Shown in pieces: positions 33,963 through 55,973 of a stretch of 64,000 bases of DNA. Below the pieces are notes generated by a model, which made no database searches, was not told where the DNA came from, and was given only the letters and a program-made list of their open reading frames with translations. A program made the position numbers and the translations under genes. The DNA is from Armatimonadota bacterium (GTDB lineage Bacteria > Armatimonadota > HRBIN16). Each line of letters opens with the position of its first letter. Positions within the stretch are counted from its first letter, which is position 1. The stretch spans positions 534,839 to 598,838 of the forward strand of contig BPGT01000001.1 of NCBI GenBank assembly GCA_026003175.1, in the 5' to 3' direction.

Positions 33963-34988
33963 CTATTTCGCCATCTGCTCTGAAACCAGAGGCAACCTCA
34001 CCTCGCTACGCTGGCGCACATGTTCCAGCACGGCGTCTATTATCTGTTCGGCAGTGACCCCCTGTGCCTCCGCCTCGAAGTTCAGCAGGATACGGTGTCG
34101 CAGGGCGGGGTACGCTACCGCTTCGATGTCCTCTATCGCCACGTTATAACGTCCGTTGCTGAGCGCGCGCACTTTGGCGGTTTGCACCAGAGCCTGCGCC
34201 CCGCGCGGGCTGGAACCGAAGCGCACATAGCGCCTCACCATATCGGGGGCACCATCCACGTCGGGGTGGGTGAAGTGCACCAGCTGCGAAGCGAAGTCAC
34301 GCACAGCATCCGCCAGCGGAACCTGCCTCGCCAGCTGCTGCATCCATCGCACCGTCTCGCCGTCGGCAACGACCTCTGCCTGCGGTATCTCCGCACCGGT
34401 AGTGCGGTCTACAATGGCGTTCAGCTGCTCCACCGAAGGCGATTGCACCAGCAGTTTGAACATGAATCGGTCTAACTGCGCTTCCGGCAGGGGGTAGGTT
34501 CCCTCCATCTCAATCGGGTTCTGTGTCGCCAGTACGAAGAAAGGTTCGGGCAGATCGTAGCGCACGCCTGCTACCGTGACCGCGTGTTCCTGCATCGCCT
34601 CCAACATGGCGGATTGTGTCTTGGGCGTGGCGCGGTTAATTTCGTCGGCTAAGACGATGTTGGCGAACACCGGGCCCGGCTGGAACTGGAACCGTCGCCG
34701 ACCACTCTCGTCTTCCGCCAGCAGGTTGGTTCCAGTGATGTCGGCGGGCATCAGGTCGGGTGTAAACTGGATGCGCGAGAATCGCAGAGACAGTACCTGC
34801 CCTAACGTGCGTACCAGCAGGGTCTTGCCCAGCCCGGGCACGCCTTCCAGCAGCGCATGCCCGCCCGCAAAAATGCACAGTAGCGTGCCTTCCACCACGT
34901 GCTCATGCCCTACAATCACACGCCCAATCTGCTCGCGCAACGCCTGCATGGTGTCGCGAAAACGGTTGACCTGTTCTTGCAGTTCCAT
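33963..34988 (-). CDS. MoxR family AAA+ ATPase
   Basis: A 341-residue MoxR chaperone ATPase: Walker A EGVPGLGKTLLVRTL, the MoxR stretch RIQFTPDLMPADITGTNL, Walker B IVLADEINRATPKTQSALLE-like (here SAMLEAM), sensor 1 FVLATQNPIEMEGTYPLPEA. MoxR proteins usually act with VWA-domain proteins to mature complexes, but no VWA partner or DUF58 gene lies next to it here. Its ATG overlaps the stop of the SDR gene (TGATG), so the two are coupled. Confidence 0.93.
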   Translation of the reverse strand: MELQEQVNRFRDTMQALREQIGRVIVGHEHVVEGTLLCIFAGGHALLEGVPGLGKTLLVRTLGQVLSLRFSRIQFTPDLMPADITGTNLLAEDESGRRRFQFQPGPVFANIVLADEINRATPKTQSAMLEAMQEHAVTVAGVRYDLPEPFFVLATQNPIEMEGTYPLPEAQLDRFMFKLLVQSPSVEQLNAIVDRTTGAEIPQAEVVADGETVRWMQQLARQVPLADAVRDFASQLVHFTHPDVDGAPDMVRRYVRFGSSPRGAQALVQTAKVRALSNGRYNVAIEDIEAVAYPALRHRILLNFEAEAQGVTAEQIIDAVLEHVRQRSEVRLPLVSEQMAK

Positions 34989-35761
34989 CAGCGGATATAC
35001 GAACCTCCGTTCACGTCCAGTGTGATACCTGTCAAGTAGTCGGCATCGGGCGAGGCAAGGAAACGCACCGCTTTTGCCACATCCTCTGGCTCAGCCACTC
35101 GCCCCACAGGTATTTGCGCGATGATGCTCTCTCCACGCTGTTTCAGCGGCTCCGCTGCCATGTCGGTAGCCACCCAGCCGGGCGCAACGGCGTATACCTG
35201 AATGTTCTCCCGCGCCAGCTCCACCGCCATGCTGCGTGCCAACACGACCATCGCTCCTTTGGAAGCAGCATAATGGCTGTGGTTGGCTTCCCCACGAATG
35301 CCCGCACGCGAGGCGATGAAGATAATCTTGCCGCTTCCCTGCCGGCGCATCACCGCTACGGCGTGGTAACTCAGGTTCACCGCGCTAAAGAAGTTGACGG
35401 CGAACATGCGCTGCCATGCGCTTTGCCAGCGTTCATAGCTTGGCTCGCTGAAGGGAAGCGGCTCGTAGATTCCTGCGTTGTTGACCACAATGTCCAGCCG
35501 ACCGGTTCTCTGCACGATCTGTTCTACCAGATTCTGGCATACCTGCGGTTCTGCAACGTCTCCCTGCAGCAGAAAGTGCCCCTCCCCTACCAGAGCGGAG
35601 AGCGTTTTGTGCGCTTCCATTTCGTTCTGGCGATAGTGCACAGCGATGGTAGCGCCCCATTCCGCAAGGGCTAGAGCGCAAGCCCGTCCGATACCTCGTG
35701 ATGCACCGGTCACCAGAGCCACCTTACCACGAAGGATGTCACACTCCATACTCCGCTCCAT
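34988..35761 (-). CDS. Short-chain dehydrogenase/reductase (FabG-like)
   Basis: A classical SDR of 257 residues: cofactor motif TGASRGIGRACALALAE, NNAGIYEP, catalytic Ser in IFIASRAGIRGE, Tyr-x-x-x-Lys in HYAASKGA, and end YLTGITLDVNGG. NAD(P)-dependent reduction of a keto or oxidation of a hydroxyl group; the exact substrate cannot be read. FabG-like by sequence but not in a fatty-acid operon. Start ATG 35761 or 35749 (GGAG just upstream of the latter) are both possible. Upstream, TATAAT at 35796-35791 on the minus strand may be its -10. Confidence 0.88.
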   Translation of the reverse strand: MERSMECDILRGKVALVTGASRGIGRACALALAEWGATIAVHYRQNEMEAHKTLSALVGEGHFLLQGDVAEPQVCQNLVEQIVQRTGRLDIVVNNAGIYEPLPFSEPSYERWQSAWQRMFAVNFFSAVNLSYHAVAVMRRQGSGKIIFIASRAGIRGEANHSHYAASKGAMVVLARSMAVELARENIQVYAVAPGWVATDMAAEPLKQRGESIIAQIPVGRVAEPEDVAKAVRFLASPDADYLTGITLDVNGGSYIR

Positions 35762-35806
35762 CTCTATCCCAGATTGTAGTTGTAAAGGATATTATACCGC
35801 GAGGGC

Positions 35807-38371
35807 TTATCGAACCCGTACCCGTATCTCGTAGAGCACCTGGTCGCCCCCATAGCCACCTATGACGGCGAGACGATTGACTGGCTGTCTGGGGTTGGGG
35901 TCGGTAGCGTACAGGACCGGCTTACCGTCTACCAGCAGCCACACCTCACCGCCTCGTCGCGAGAGCTGCAGGCTGTGCTTGCCCGGTGTCATCATCATCT
36001 CGCCGTCGCCCTCTTCGCGTCCGAAAAGGCGGAACCGGGTGATCGTGTTGCCGTAGCCACCCACAAAGGCGATATAGTCCACGCCTGCGTTCATCTGCGG
36101 CGTGCTTGGCAGGAACGCGCCCAGAATGCCATCCTGCTTCGCCTCGATTTGCGCCCACAGGTCGAACTCCAGTGCGTTTAAGCCGTCGATATACACTACC
36201 GATTCCTCATGCCCGGAGTGGCGTAACACGTTCCCTTCCAGCTTCCAGCCACTGCCAGTAAATTTCAACGCAGGGTCATTGGGCATCAGCACGCGCGTCG
36301 CCGATTCGCGACTCAGCTCGGCGGGGGCATTGGATGGCAGGGGGAAGCGTCCGTTCGGCTCCAGCATCACCGCGTAGAAGAGGTGATACGGTTCGTACAC
36401 CGAGTACGCCTTGTCGTCGGCGGCGATAACGTCTATCGATGCGCCGATTTCACGTCCGCCTCGCGTCCAGAACCATATCCCCTCGCCACGATTGGGCAGA
36501 CTGAACTCAAACACGGTGGTTCCGTCCGCCTTGCGTGAGGATTTCCACTTCAAGCCCGGCGCGGGTGCCCAGGGAGAGCGTACGGTAAGGGTGTCGCCGT
36601 TTAGCACTTCGATGGTCTGAATGCCCTCGCGCGAGAAGACGCCTTTGCCCTCTCCGTCGAACACTGCGTAGATACGCTTCCAGTTGCCCTTCACAGTGAA
36701 CAGTCCATAGTAGGCGTTTTCGTCATGCGCCTGCTTGAAGGCAAAGCGCAATCCACCTTTGTTCATCTCCCCGGCGGGCGGGATGTATTGCCATTCGTCA
36801 TCGTTGCCGTCCAGCGTGGCACGGTACGCATAGATGAACGGCTGCCAGGGGTAGAGCGGATAGGGGTCTATATCGTCGGTTAGTCCATCCCCGTCGCTAT
36901 CGGGGCTGGTGGGGTTTGGCTTGATGTACTGGGCGGGCGGCTTGTTGAGACTGAACTGCAGGGGCGCATACGCCCAGGTACTCAACATCACCTTGCGCAG
37001 GTCAGTGATTCTGCCGTCGGTGGAGCGTCTGCGCGGGTTGCTGCCGAACCGCTTCTCGTCCAGCGGCAGGCGTGGGTCGTCGTCAGGCACGCCGTCCTCG
37101 TCGGCGTCGCGTACGGTGACCGTATAGCCAATGTACATGCGCAGCCACTGCGCGTCGGTAAGGGTGCGGTCCCAGTATGCCATGCACTGCCAGTGTTCGC
37201 CGTGCTTGCCTGCCCCGTTCCAGGTGTTCTCGGAGAAGGTTCCGTCGGGGTTGGCACGGCGATAACGCGGTTCGGGGTGATTGAACACAATACGGTCGTC
37301 CTCGCGGTTTGCCAGCGAGAACGCGCCGAAGGATTCCATCTGATGGTGGAACTCATGGGTGACCAGCCAGGCGGTGTCGCCTCCCCCCAGAAACTGCGAG
37401 CGGGCGGGTATCCCGTCTGGCAAGCCGTCTACGCCGAAGGTGCCTCCACCAGAGCCGTAGAACTCCCACTTTTGGGTGCGGGGGTTCCAGCGACGAGGAA
37501 ACGCCTGCTCGATTTGCCCGGGGTAGGGGCGTTCTTCATAAACGGGCTGTGTGTTGGTGTGCAGGATGTCCTTTGTGTCCACAATGGTAAACTCACCGCC
37601 GCCTGGGCCACGGAAGTCCTCACCCGGATAGCTACGACAGACGGGCCATCCTTTATAAAAGGCATCGGCGTTAGCGGGTTCGGGTCCCCAGCGCTGCCAG
37701 CGGTCGTCGATAAAAATCTGGAAGTCCACCCAAAAGCGCATCCCGCTGTTGACCCAGAAGAAGCGCGCGGCGGTTTCGTACTCCTTGCGAATGATCTCCA
37801 TCTCCTGCGGTGTGAGCTTGTGCGGGCGCGGGGCGATCACACCGCTGGTATCGTGCGCAGAAGCCACGTTGATCACGTTGGGCATCAACAGCACTTTCAC
37901 CGGCACGCGGATAATCGTTTTATAGCCTTTGGGTGCCTGCGTGGAGACGGCGTATTCACGTCGCCAGGGCGGTTGCGCGCCCCAGCGTTTTTCTTCAGGG
38001 GTAGGAGTTGCGCCCGGGTCATAGATGCGGTAGAAGTAACGCTTGCCCGGCTTGAGACCGTCTACGGTCACGGTGTGCCACTGTCTGCGTCCGGCAACAC
38101 GCACCACCCGCACGTTGGGCTGTGCCCAGAAGTCGCTCTTTTTGCCTTCGGGACGCCAGACAATCATGGGGATATCGCCTTCGCGTACCTGCACCATTGT
38201 CTCGCAGGGTTGCTGGGTGAAGTACTGGAGGGTGAAGCTGGTGCGGGTGATGCGTGTCACAGGGCGCGTGGGGTCTACCAGCGGTGCGCTGTCGTCGCCA
38301 GCGAAACAGAAGGTGGCAGCACCTCCCATCAGTAACGCGCCAAGCGCGAGAAAGGTTCTCATTATCCTCAT
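35807..38371 (-). CDS. Large secreted zincin-like (HExxH) multidomain protein
   Basis: About 854 residues. The signal peptide is RTFLALGALLMGGAATFCFA. An FN3/purple-phosphatase-N-like beta domain follows (about 38-145, TVTVDGLKPGKRYFYRIYDP). A central domain contains WLVTHEFHHQMESFGAFS, an HExxH zinc motif near 339-343, with further histidines (KHGEHW) about 50 residues on. Two calcium-binding thrombospondin-3-like stretches, DADEDGVPDDD and DSDGDGLTDDIDPYP, come next. The end is a beta-rich concanavalin-like domain (LDLWAQIEAK-like, here FDLWAQIEAKQDGILGAFLP). I do not recognise a named family. It may be a secreted metallopeptidase; the third zinc ligand is not obvious. ATG 38371 is chosen because AAGGAG lies 6 bases upstream. 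Confidence 0.6.
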   Translation of the reverse strand: MRIMRTFLALGALLMGGAATFCFAGDDSAPLVDPTRPVTRITRTSFTLQYFTQQPCETMVQVREGDIPMIVWRPEGKKSDFWAQPNVRVVRVAGRRQWHTVTVDGLKPGKRYFYRIYDPGATPTPEEKRWGAQPPWRREYAVSTQAPKGYKTIIRVPVKVLLMPNVINVASAHDTSGVIAPRPHKLTPQEMEIIRKEYETAARFFWVNSGMRFWVDFQIFIDDRWQRWGPEPANADAFYKGWPVCRSYPGEDFRGPGGGEFTIVDTKDILHTNTQPVYEERPYPGQIEQAFPRRWNPRTQKWEFYGSGGGTFGVDGLPDGIPARSQFLGGGDTAWLVTHEFHHQMESFGAFSLANREDDRIVFNHPEPRYRRANPDGTFSENTWNGAGKHGEHWQCMAYWDRTLTDAQWLRMYIGYTVTVRDADEDGVPDDDPRLPLDEKRFGSNPRRRSTDGRITDLRKVMLSTWAYAPLQFSLNKPPAQYIKPNPTSPDSDGDGLTDDIDPYPLYPWQPFIYAYRATLDGNDDEWQYIPPAGEMNKGGLRFAFKQAHDENAYYGLFTVKGNWKRIYAVFDGEGKGVFSREGIQTIEVLNGDTLTVRSPWAPAPGLKWKSSRKADGTTVFEFSLPNRGEGIWFWTRGGREIGASIDVIAADDKAYSVYEPYHLFYAVMLEPNGRFPLPSNAPAELSRESATRVLMPNDPALKFTGSGWKLEGNVLRHSGHEESVVYIDGLNALEFDLWAQIEAKQDGILGAFLPSTPQMNAGVDYIAFVGGYGNTITRFRLFGREEGDGEMMMTPGKHSLQLSRRGGEVWLLVDGKPVLYATDPNPRQPVNRLAVIGGYGGDQVLYEIRVRVR

Positions 38372-38714
38372 CTCCATCTCCTTGCCGCCAAAGAGAAATC
38401 CTTGTTTACAGGTTACTCCTTTGTAGAAAAGGTGTCCTTCTCCGTATTTTCCCGCGCCTCTTGCGGTATAAGACGATAGGGGCGTCGAGCGTTCAGTTCG
38501 TGGTTTACGACTCGCGCGGAGACGTGGTGTTCACCAGCATGCCGATGCCAGTAAGCGACGGCAGTGTACGGTGCGTGATACACGCTAACCGCTAATATCG
38601 TACGGATAGCCTGTTTGCTTCACGCGAGGGTAGCTGTGAGCTTTGCTTTGGGTACTCCATTGTTAAGGAGTATTAAGGCAAGGAATCCCTTCGATGGGGT
38701 AGAATATACTCGGT
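38372..38714. other. Intergenic region with a possible gene fragment
   Basis: About 340 bases. A plus-strand stretch near 38487-38595 reads SVQFVVYDSRGDVVFTSMPM and ends at a stop, protein-like but with no start, and may be a fragment. A TATACT at 38705-38710 lies just before the GTG of the P-II gene and could give a nearly leaderless transcript, but no -35 is clear. Confidence 0.35.
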
Positions 38715-39054
<340 letters not shown>

Positions 39055-39086
39055 ACCAAACTATTCTATAAGGAGGAATGTCAGGT

Positions 39087-39959
39087 TTGAAACGGTCCGC
39101 CTTCACACTCATCGAGCTGCTCGTAGTCATCGCGATTATCGCGATACTGGCAGCGATTCTGTTCCCGGTCTTTGCCCAGGCGAGAGACAAAGCGCGGCAA
39201 ACTACCTGCTTGTCCAACTGCAAGCAGATAGGACTGGGCATCACGATGTACGTCAACGACTACGACGAGACCTTCCCACGCAACGATGACTGCATCGCTC
39301 CCAACGTGGTTCCGTATCAGCCGAACGCCGTGGGGTGCAGTGGTCCCACCTACGGGCAGCGGGTGAACCACTACAAGTGGCAGTACTGGATTTACCCCTA
39401 CGTGAAGAACATCCAGATTTTCTTCTGCCCCAGCCGCCAGTTCGACCAGCAAGCGTGGCAGCAGAACGCCGAAATCTTCGATGGCGGCTACTCGCTGGCG
39501 TTGCACGTGACGGGCGCGCTGAACACGTGGAACCGCACCGGCAACGCCCAGCAGATTCGCAATTCGTTCCTCGGCGGCACGCTGGCAGGCGTACAGCGGC
39601 CATCGGAAACCATGATTCTCATGGAAGACCGCTTCCCGGGCGTGCGGCACTACGTATACGGACCGCAGCCTATCCAGACCATCTACCCGATGGCACATCG
39701 GCACCTGTGGCAGAACTGGTTTTACCAGAACGGCGTGCTCAACAAGAACAACGCACCCCACTCCGAAGGCATCGTGATTACCTATGTAGATGGGCATGCC
39801 AAGTGGATGAACGTCCGCGAGTTCCTTGCCAAGTGCCCCACAGCGCAGGAATACCAGCCCAGTCCGCTAAACTCTTTTCCCAGCGGGATGGCATGGACAG
39901 TTAGCCAGCAGCCCACATGGGTTGGCGACTGGCCCCTGTGGGGACTGTACGGATATTGA
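39087..39959 (+). CDS. Type IV pilin-like/DUF1559 pseudopilin with H-x9-DG tail
   Basis: A 290-residue secreted pilin-like protein. The N terminus ([20 protein letters not shown], then [18 protein letters not shown]) is a prepilin signal with the processing site and Glu5. The body is beta-rich, with CxxxC ([12 protein letters not shown]) and a C-terminal [17 protein letters not shown] matching the H-x9-DG motif of DUF1559 proteins. These are abundant in Planctomycetota and Armatimonadota; function is unsettled, perhaps pseudopilins of a secretion system. TTG 39087 lies 10 bases after AAGGAGG; ATG 39078 is too close to it. Confidence 0.85.
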   Translation: MKRSAFTLIELLVVIAIIAILAAILFPVFAQARDKARQTTCLSNCKQIGLGITMYVNDYDETFPRNDDCIAPNVVPYQPNAVGCSGPTYGQRVNHYKWQYWIYPYVKNIQIFFCPSRQFDQQAWQQNAEIFDGGYSLALHVTGALNTWNRTGNAQQIRNSFLGGTLAGVQRPSETMILMEDRFPGVRHYVYGPQPIQTIYPMAHRHLWQNWFYQNGVLNKNNAPHSEGIVITYVDGHAKWMNVREFLAKCPTAQEYQPSPLNSFPSGMAWTVSQQPTWVGDWPLWGLYGY

Positions 39960-39965
39960 TAGCGA

Positions 39966-39993
39966 GGGGGCAATCCCGCAAGGGATTGCCCCC
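39966..39993 (+). terminator. Strong hairpin after the pseudopilin gene
   Basis: GGGGGCAATCCC, loop GCAA, GGGATTGCCCCC: a 12-bp perfect stem 6 bases after the stop, with a GNRA-type loop. No T-run follows, so termination would rely on the stem or on Rho. Confidence 0.6.
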
Positions 39994-40353
39994 CCTGATT
40001 GGCTGGAGTATTTGTCGTGGCTGGCGGCAAGGTCTGGTACCCTACAGGAATACTGGCTGACAACAGAGAACTCTCTGTGCCTTGCTCTGATACCCATGCT
40101 GTTGAAGCAGCAACTGCATAGCCTCTGTGATGGGTGGCTTGGTGGCTCCACGCTCAGCGCCCGACCTTGACGGTCTCTGTCAGCCTTTTCTTTTGTTCTT
40201 CTGTGAGCTCGGTATGCACGGATGCTTTGCGCGTCTCCAGCACTGTTCTTTTCGAAAAGTGCAGGGTGCGGGCGCATCTCCGCATCACGATAGTCGTTGG
40301 GGTATAATATCTGTAGCAATGCCCCTACCCTGTAATTGATGACAAGGCTACTT
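39994..40353. other. Intergenic region before maf
   Basis: No gene is supported. A perfect TATAAT lies at 40303-40308, about 46 bases before the maf start, but the region 17 bases upstream of it has no good -35. Long opposite-strand frames here have no family features. Confidence 0.4.
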
Positions 40354-40968
40354 ATGGGAGACTGCGCGCTCATACTGGCTTCCGCCTCGCCGCGCAGGCG
40401 GGAGCTGATGTCTCTGCTGGGCATACCGTTTCGCACTGTACCTGCGAACATCGACGAAACGCCTCCCGATGGACGCTCCCCCGAAGAGACCGCCGTCCAT
40501 CTGGCGCGCGAAAAGGCGCTGGCTGTTGCGCAAAACGAGCTGGACGCTGTAGTGCTTGGTGCGGATACCATCGTGGTATGTAACGGCGAGTCGCTGGGCA
40601 AGCCACGTGATGCTGAAGAGGCTTTAGAGATGTTGCGCCGATTGAACGGACGTGAGCATCAGGTGTTTACCGGGGTAGCACTGTTGGAGGTGAGGCACGG
40701 CACAGTAGTGCGTGAGCAATGTGACGCGGTATGCACGTTGGTGCGGTTCCGCAAGGTGGGTGATGAGCACCTGCGCCGGTACATCGCCACCGCCGAACCG
40801 ATGGATAAAGCAGGCGCGTACGGGGCGCAAGGGTACGGCTCCACGTTGATTGAGCGCATCGAAGGGTGTTACTTCAACGTGGTGGGATTACCGGTTTCTC
40901 GTGTATGTGCTATGCTGGAAGCATGGGGCATCACGCCGTTGCAGGTGGTATCGATTTCGGATGTGTGA
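40354..40968 (+). CDS. maf: Maf family nucleotide pyrophosphatase
   Basis: A 204-residue Maf protein: LILASASPRRRELMSLLGIP at the N terminus is the family signature, VVLGADTIVVCNGESLGKPRD carries the catalytic aspartate, and AGAYGAQGYGSTLIERIEGC closes the fold. It hydrolyses dTTP/UTP or modified pyrimidine triphosphates and can affect division. ATG 40354 has AAGG 6 bases upstream and gives the family length; ATG 40339 is the alternative. Confidence 0.93.
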   Translation: MGDCALILASASPRRRELMSLLGIPFRTVPANIDETPPDGRSPEETAVHLAREKALAVAQNELDAVVLGADTIVVCNGESLGKPRDAEEALEMLRRLNGREHQVFTGVALLEVRHGTVVREQCDAVCTLVRFRKVGDEHLRRYIATAEPMDKAGAYGAQGYGSTLIERIEGCYFNVVGLPVSRVCAMLEAWGITPLQVVSISDV

Positions 40969-41007
40969 GATTTGCAAAAAAATCTTTGCGAATCGCCCCC
41001 AAACGGG

Positions 41008-41036
41008 TTGACAAATCTGCAGGATTGTGCCATACT
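41008..41036 (+). promoter_or_regulatory. Promoter of rpoBC
   Basis: TTGACA (41008-41013), 17 bases, CATACT (41031-41036), 34 bases before the rpoB ATG. The usual rplKAJL genes do not lie upstream, so rpoBC has its own promoter here. Confidence 0.75.
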
Positions 41037-41070
41037 AATAATTCGTGTGTAAGCGTAGGAGGGCACCCGA

Positions 41071-49784
<8,714 letters not shown>

Positions 49785-49817
49785 GGCGCAAAAAGGCGCA
49801 TCTGGGCGCAAAAAAGG

Positions 49818-49846
49818 TTGACATTCTGGACACTTTCCAGTATAAT
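49818..49846 (+). promoter_or_regulatory. Consensus promoter of the str operon
   Basis: TTGACA (49818-49823), 17 bases, TATAAT (49841-49846): a perfect match to the housekeeping consensus, as expected for rpsL-rpsG-fusA-tuf. Confidence 0.92.
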
Positions 49847-49852
49847 ACTTCG

Positions 49853-50083
49853 GTTGGGTAAGCCTACCGAAAAAGTGAACTGCTTCCGCGAGATGCGGGA
49901 GATAACCATATAGACCAAACACGGAGCAAAGGAGGCGAGAGGGCGCCAGAAACGCTCGGTTTCGTTCCCCATCATAAAGGGGATGTGACATAGCGGGATG
50001 TGATATGACCAGCCCCTTCGCCTTCGTGTGTGGCGAAGGGGCTGTGTTTCGCCCAGAGACGGTGACGGAGGAAAACACGCAAG
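49853..50083 (+). promoter_or_regulatory. Structured leader of the str operon
   Basis: About 230 nt from the likely start site to rpsL. A 12-bp stem AGCCCCTTCGCC/GGCGAAGGGGCT (50011-50022 with 50032-50043) lies 40 bases before rpsL, and a smaller CCGC/GCGG hairpin lies near 49887. No protein-binding motif was recognised. It could be an attenuator or an S7/S12-type autoregulatory site. Confidence 0.5.
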
Positions 50084-50455
50084 ATGCCGACATTCAATCA
50101 GCTGGTACGCAAAGGGCGTCGACCGATACGCAAGAAAAGCAAAAGCCCTGCTCTGAAGGGCTGTCCGCAGAAGCGCGGGGTGTGTCTGGTGGTGCGCACG
50201 ATGACCCCGAAGAAGCCGAACTCGGCACTGCGCAAGGTGGCGCGTGTGCGTTTGAGCAACGGGGTGGAGGTAACTGCCTATATCCCGGGCATCGGGCACA
50301 ACCTGCAAGAGCACTCGGTGGTGCTGGTACGCGGTGGGCGTGTGAAAGACCTGCCGGGCGTACGCTACCACATTATACGAGGCACGCTAGACGCTGCGGG
50401 CACGCAAAACCGGAAAAAGGGTCGTTCTAAATACGGTACGAAGCGACCGAAGTAG
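50084..50455 (+). CDS. rpsL: 30S ribosomal protein S12
   Basis: A 123-residue S12: [20 protein letters not shown] at the start, [20 protein letters not shown] (streptomycin-region lysines intact) and the near-invariant [20 protein letters not shown]. Decoding-centre protein. It heads the str operon. GGAGG is 12 bases upstream. Confidence 0.97.
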   Translation: MPTFNQLVRKGRRPIRKKSKSPALKGCPQKRGVCLVVRTMTPKKPNSALRKVARVRLSNGVEVTAYIPGIGHNLQEHSVVLVRGGRVKDLPGVRYHIIRGTLDAAGTQNRKKGRSKYGTKRPK

Positions 50456-50472
50456 GCTGGAGGGAGAGAACA

Positions 50473-50943
50473 ATGCCCAGAAAAGGACCGGCTCCGCGCC
50501 GTGAGATACCGCCAGACCCGGTGTATAATGATGTATTGGTTCAGCGGTTTATCAATCGCCTGATGATGTGCGGCAAAAAGAGTGTCGCCGAGAAGATTTT
50601 CTACAAGGCGATGGAGATAGTCGGGGAGCGTACCAAGCGCAACCCACTGGAAGTGTTCCATCAGGCGCTGAAGAACGTGATGCCTATCCTGGAGGTGCGC
50701 CCGCGGCGCGTGGGAGGCGCAACCTATCAGGTGCCAATGGAAGTGCGCCCGGAGCGCCGAGTCTCTCTGGGCATCCGCTGGCTGGTCACTTCCGCACGCA
50801 AGCGCGGTGGACGCACCATGATAGAGAAACTGGCTGCGGAAATCATGGACGCTGCGAACAACCAAGGCGCAGCGGTCAAGAAACGTGAGGATACGCACCG
50901 TATGGCGGAAGCCAACAAGGCGTTCGCGCACTATCGCTGGTAA
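50473..50943 (+). CDS. rpsG: 30S ribosomal protein S7
   Basis: A 156-residue S7 with [20 protein letters not shown] at the start, [20 protein letters not shown] and the end NKAFAHYRW. It nucleates assembly of the 30S head. It follows rpsL by 17 bases. Confidence 0.97.
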   Translation: MPRKGPAPRREIPPDPVYNDVLVQRFINRLMMCGKKSVAEKIFYKAMEIVGERTKRNPLEVFHQALKNVMPILEVRPRRVGGATYQVPMEVRPERRVSLGIRWLVTSARKRGGRTMIEKLAAEIMDAANNQGAAVKKREDTHRMAEANKAFAHYRW

Positions 50944-51012
50944 TGCTGTTATCTGTTCGCTGTGGGGATAACGGGCTTGCAGGTGCAGGTCTAGGAGGAA
51001 AGCAGTCAAAGT

Positions 51013-53109
<2,097 letters not shown>

Positions 53110-53150
53110 CATGACACAACGACAAGGAATATCAGGGAGGTCATTACTAA

Positions 53151-54353
<1,203 letters not shown>

Positions 54354-54372
54354 CGGCAGGAGGCAGTAGAGT

Positions 54373-54690
54373 ATGGCGCGTCGGGACTTTCAAAATAAGG
54401 TGCGAATCCGCTTGCGCGCGTATGACCATCGAGTGCTGGACCAGTCGGTGCAGAAGATAGTGGACACGGCGCGTCGCACGGGCGCACGCATTTCAGGACC
54501 TGTGTTGCTGCCCACAGAGCGCAACCGGTTTTGCGTCATCCGCGGACCGCATATCGATAAGGAGTCGATGGAGCACTTCGAACTGTGCACGCACAAGCGG
54601 CTCATCGATATTCTGGACGCCGGGCCCAAAACCATCGACGCGCTCATGCGACTGGACCTTCCCAGCGGCGTAGACATCGAAATCAAGTAG
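54373..54690 (+). CDS. rpsJ: 30S ribosomal protein S10
   Basis: A 105-residue S10: [40 protein letters not shown], and [20 protein letters not shown]. First gene of the S10 operon, 19 bases after tuf, with no promoter visible between them, so str and S10 are probably one transcript. It also serves in NusB-NusE antitermination. Confidence 0.97.
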   Translation: MARRDFQNKVRIRLRAYDHRVLDQSVQKIVDTARRTGARISGPVLLPTERNRFCVIRGPHIDKESMEHFELCTHKRLIDILDAGPKTIDALMRLDLPSGVDIEIK

Positions 54691-54703
54691 GAGCAACTCA
54701 CAG

Positions 54704-55336
54704 ATGGCGGTACAGGCGATTTTAGGCAGAAAAATCGGCATGACCCAGATCTTCGATGAGACTGGACAAGCCATCCCGGTCTCGGTGATAGAAGCGGGTC
54801 CCTGCGTGGTAACGCAGGTTAAGACCCCGGAGAAGGATGGGTATGTCGCCGTACAGGTGGGCTTCGGGGCGATTTCCCCGAAGCGCGTCAACAAGCCCAT
54901 GAAGGGGCACTTTAAGAAGGCGAATGTGCCACCCATGCGCTATCTGCGCGAGGTGCCGGTAGATGATATCGGTGCCTTGTCGGTAGGCACAACGATTCAC
55001 GTCGCCGATGTGTTCAAGCCTGGTGACAAGGTGAAGGTAACCGGCACATCCAAGGGGCGAGGCTTTCAGGGGGTGGTGAAGCGACACCACTTTCACGGTG
55101 GTCCACAGTCGCACGGCTCGATGATACACCGCAAGCCTCAGTCCAGTGGTGCCACCGATGCCGCTCGCACCTTTAAGGGTGTCAAGAAGCCGGGGCACAT
55201 GGGAGCAGAGCGTGTCACCCAGAAAGGGCTTACTGTGGTACGCGTAGACGCAGAACGCAACCTGCTGCTGGTGCGCGGAGCTGTTCCCGGTGCGAACGGC
55301 GGACTGCTGATTATCGCCAGGGACGAGAGGGGGTAA
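54704..55336 (+). CDS. rplC: 50S ribosomal protein L3
   Basis: A 210-residue L3: [20 protein letters not shown] at the start, [20 protein letters not shown], and [20 protein letters not shown]. It contacts the peptidyl transferase centre through its long loop. Normal length. Confidence 0.97.
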   Translation: MAVQAILGRKIGMTQIFDETGQAIPVSVIEAGPCVVTQVKTPEKDGYVAVQVGFGAISPKRVNKPMKGHFKKANVPPMRYLREVPVDDIGALSVGTTIHVADVFKPGDKVKVTGTSKGRGFQGVVKRHHFHGGPQSHGSMIHRKPQSSGATDAARTFKGVKKPGHMGAERVTQKGLTVVRVDAERNLLLVRGAVPGANGGLLIIARDERG

Positions 55337-55340
55337 GGCG

Positions 55341-55973
55341 ATGCCAAAGGTGAGCGTGTACGATAGAACGGGGCAGCCCGTGCGAGAGATAGAGCTGTCC
55401 GACGAGGTGTTTGCCGCTGAGGTGCGACCGGACCTGATGCATGCGGCAGTGGTCGCTGAACAGGCAAACGCCCGACAGGGAACAGCGGACACCAAAACGC
55501 GCGGGGAGGTGCGAGGTGGCGGTCGCAAGCCCTGGCGCCAGAAGGGCACCGGACGCGCGAGGCAGGGGTCTATTCGCGCCCCGCACTGGCGACACGGTGG
55601 CGTGGTGTTCGGTCCGCATCCGCGCGACTATAGCCAGCGTTTACCCAAAAAGATGCGCCGTGCAGCCATGCGCAGTGCCCTCACTGCCAAGCTGGAAGAG
55701 AGCGCCATTATCACAGTAGAGAGCATCCACTTTGACGAGATCAAGACGCGCCATGCCGTACAGTTCCTGAAGGAACTACACGTCGAGGATCCGAACCGCG
55801 TGCTGATATTGCTACCCGAGCACGACGAGGTGGTGTGGAAAAGCTTCCGTAACCTGCCTGGCGTGGAGGTACGCATCTCGCCGGCGGTGTCGGTGCGGGA
55901 TATGTTGATAGCGCGCCGGGTGATTACCACCCCGGAGGCGCTGCAGAAGCTGCAGGAGGTATGCGCCAGATGA
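55341..55973 (+). CDS. rplD: 50S ribosomal protein L4
   Basis: A 210-residue L4: GEVRGGGRKPWRQKGTGRAR is the tunnel loop signature, GGVVFGPHPRDYSQRLPKKM follows. It lines the exit tunnel; in some bacteria it also autoregulates this operon. It overlaps rplW by 4 bases. Confidence 0.96.
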   Translation: MPKVSVYDRTGQPVREIELSDEVFAAEVRPDLMHAAVVAEQANARQGTADTKTRGEVRGGGRKPWRQKGTGRARQGSIRAPHWRHGGVVFGPHPRDYSQRLPKKMRRAAMRSALTAKLEESAIITVESIHFDEIKTRHAVQFLKELHVEDPNRVLILLPEHDEVVWKSFRNLPGVEVRISPAVSVRDMLIARRVITTPEALQKLQEVCAR

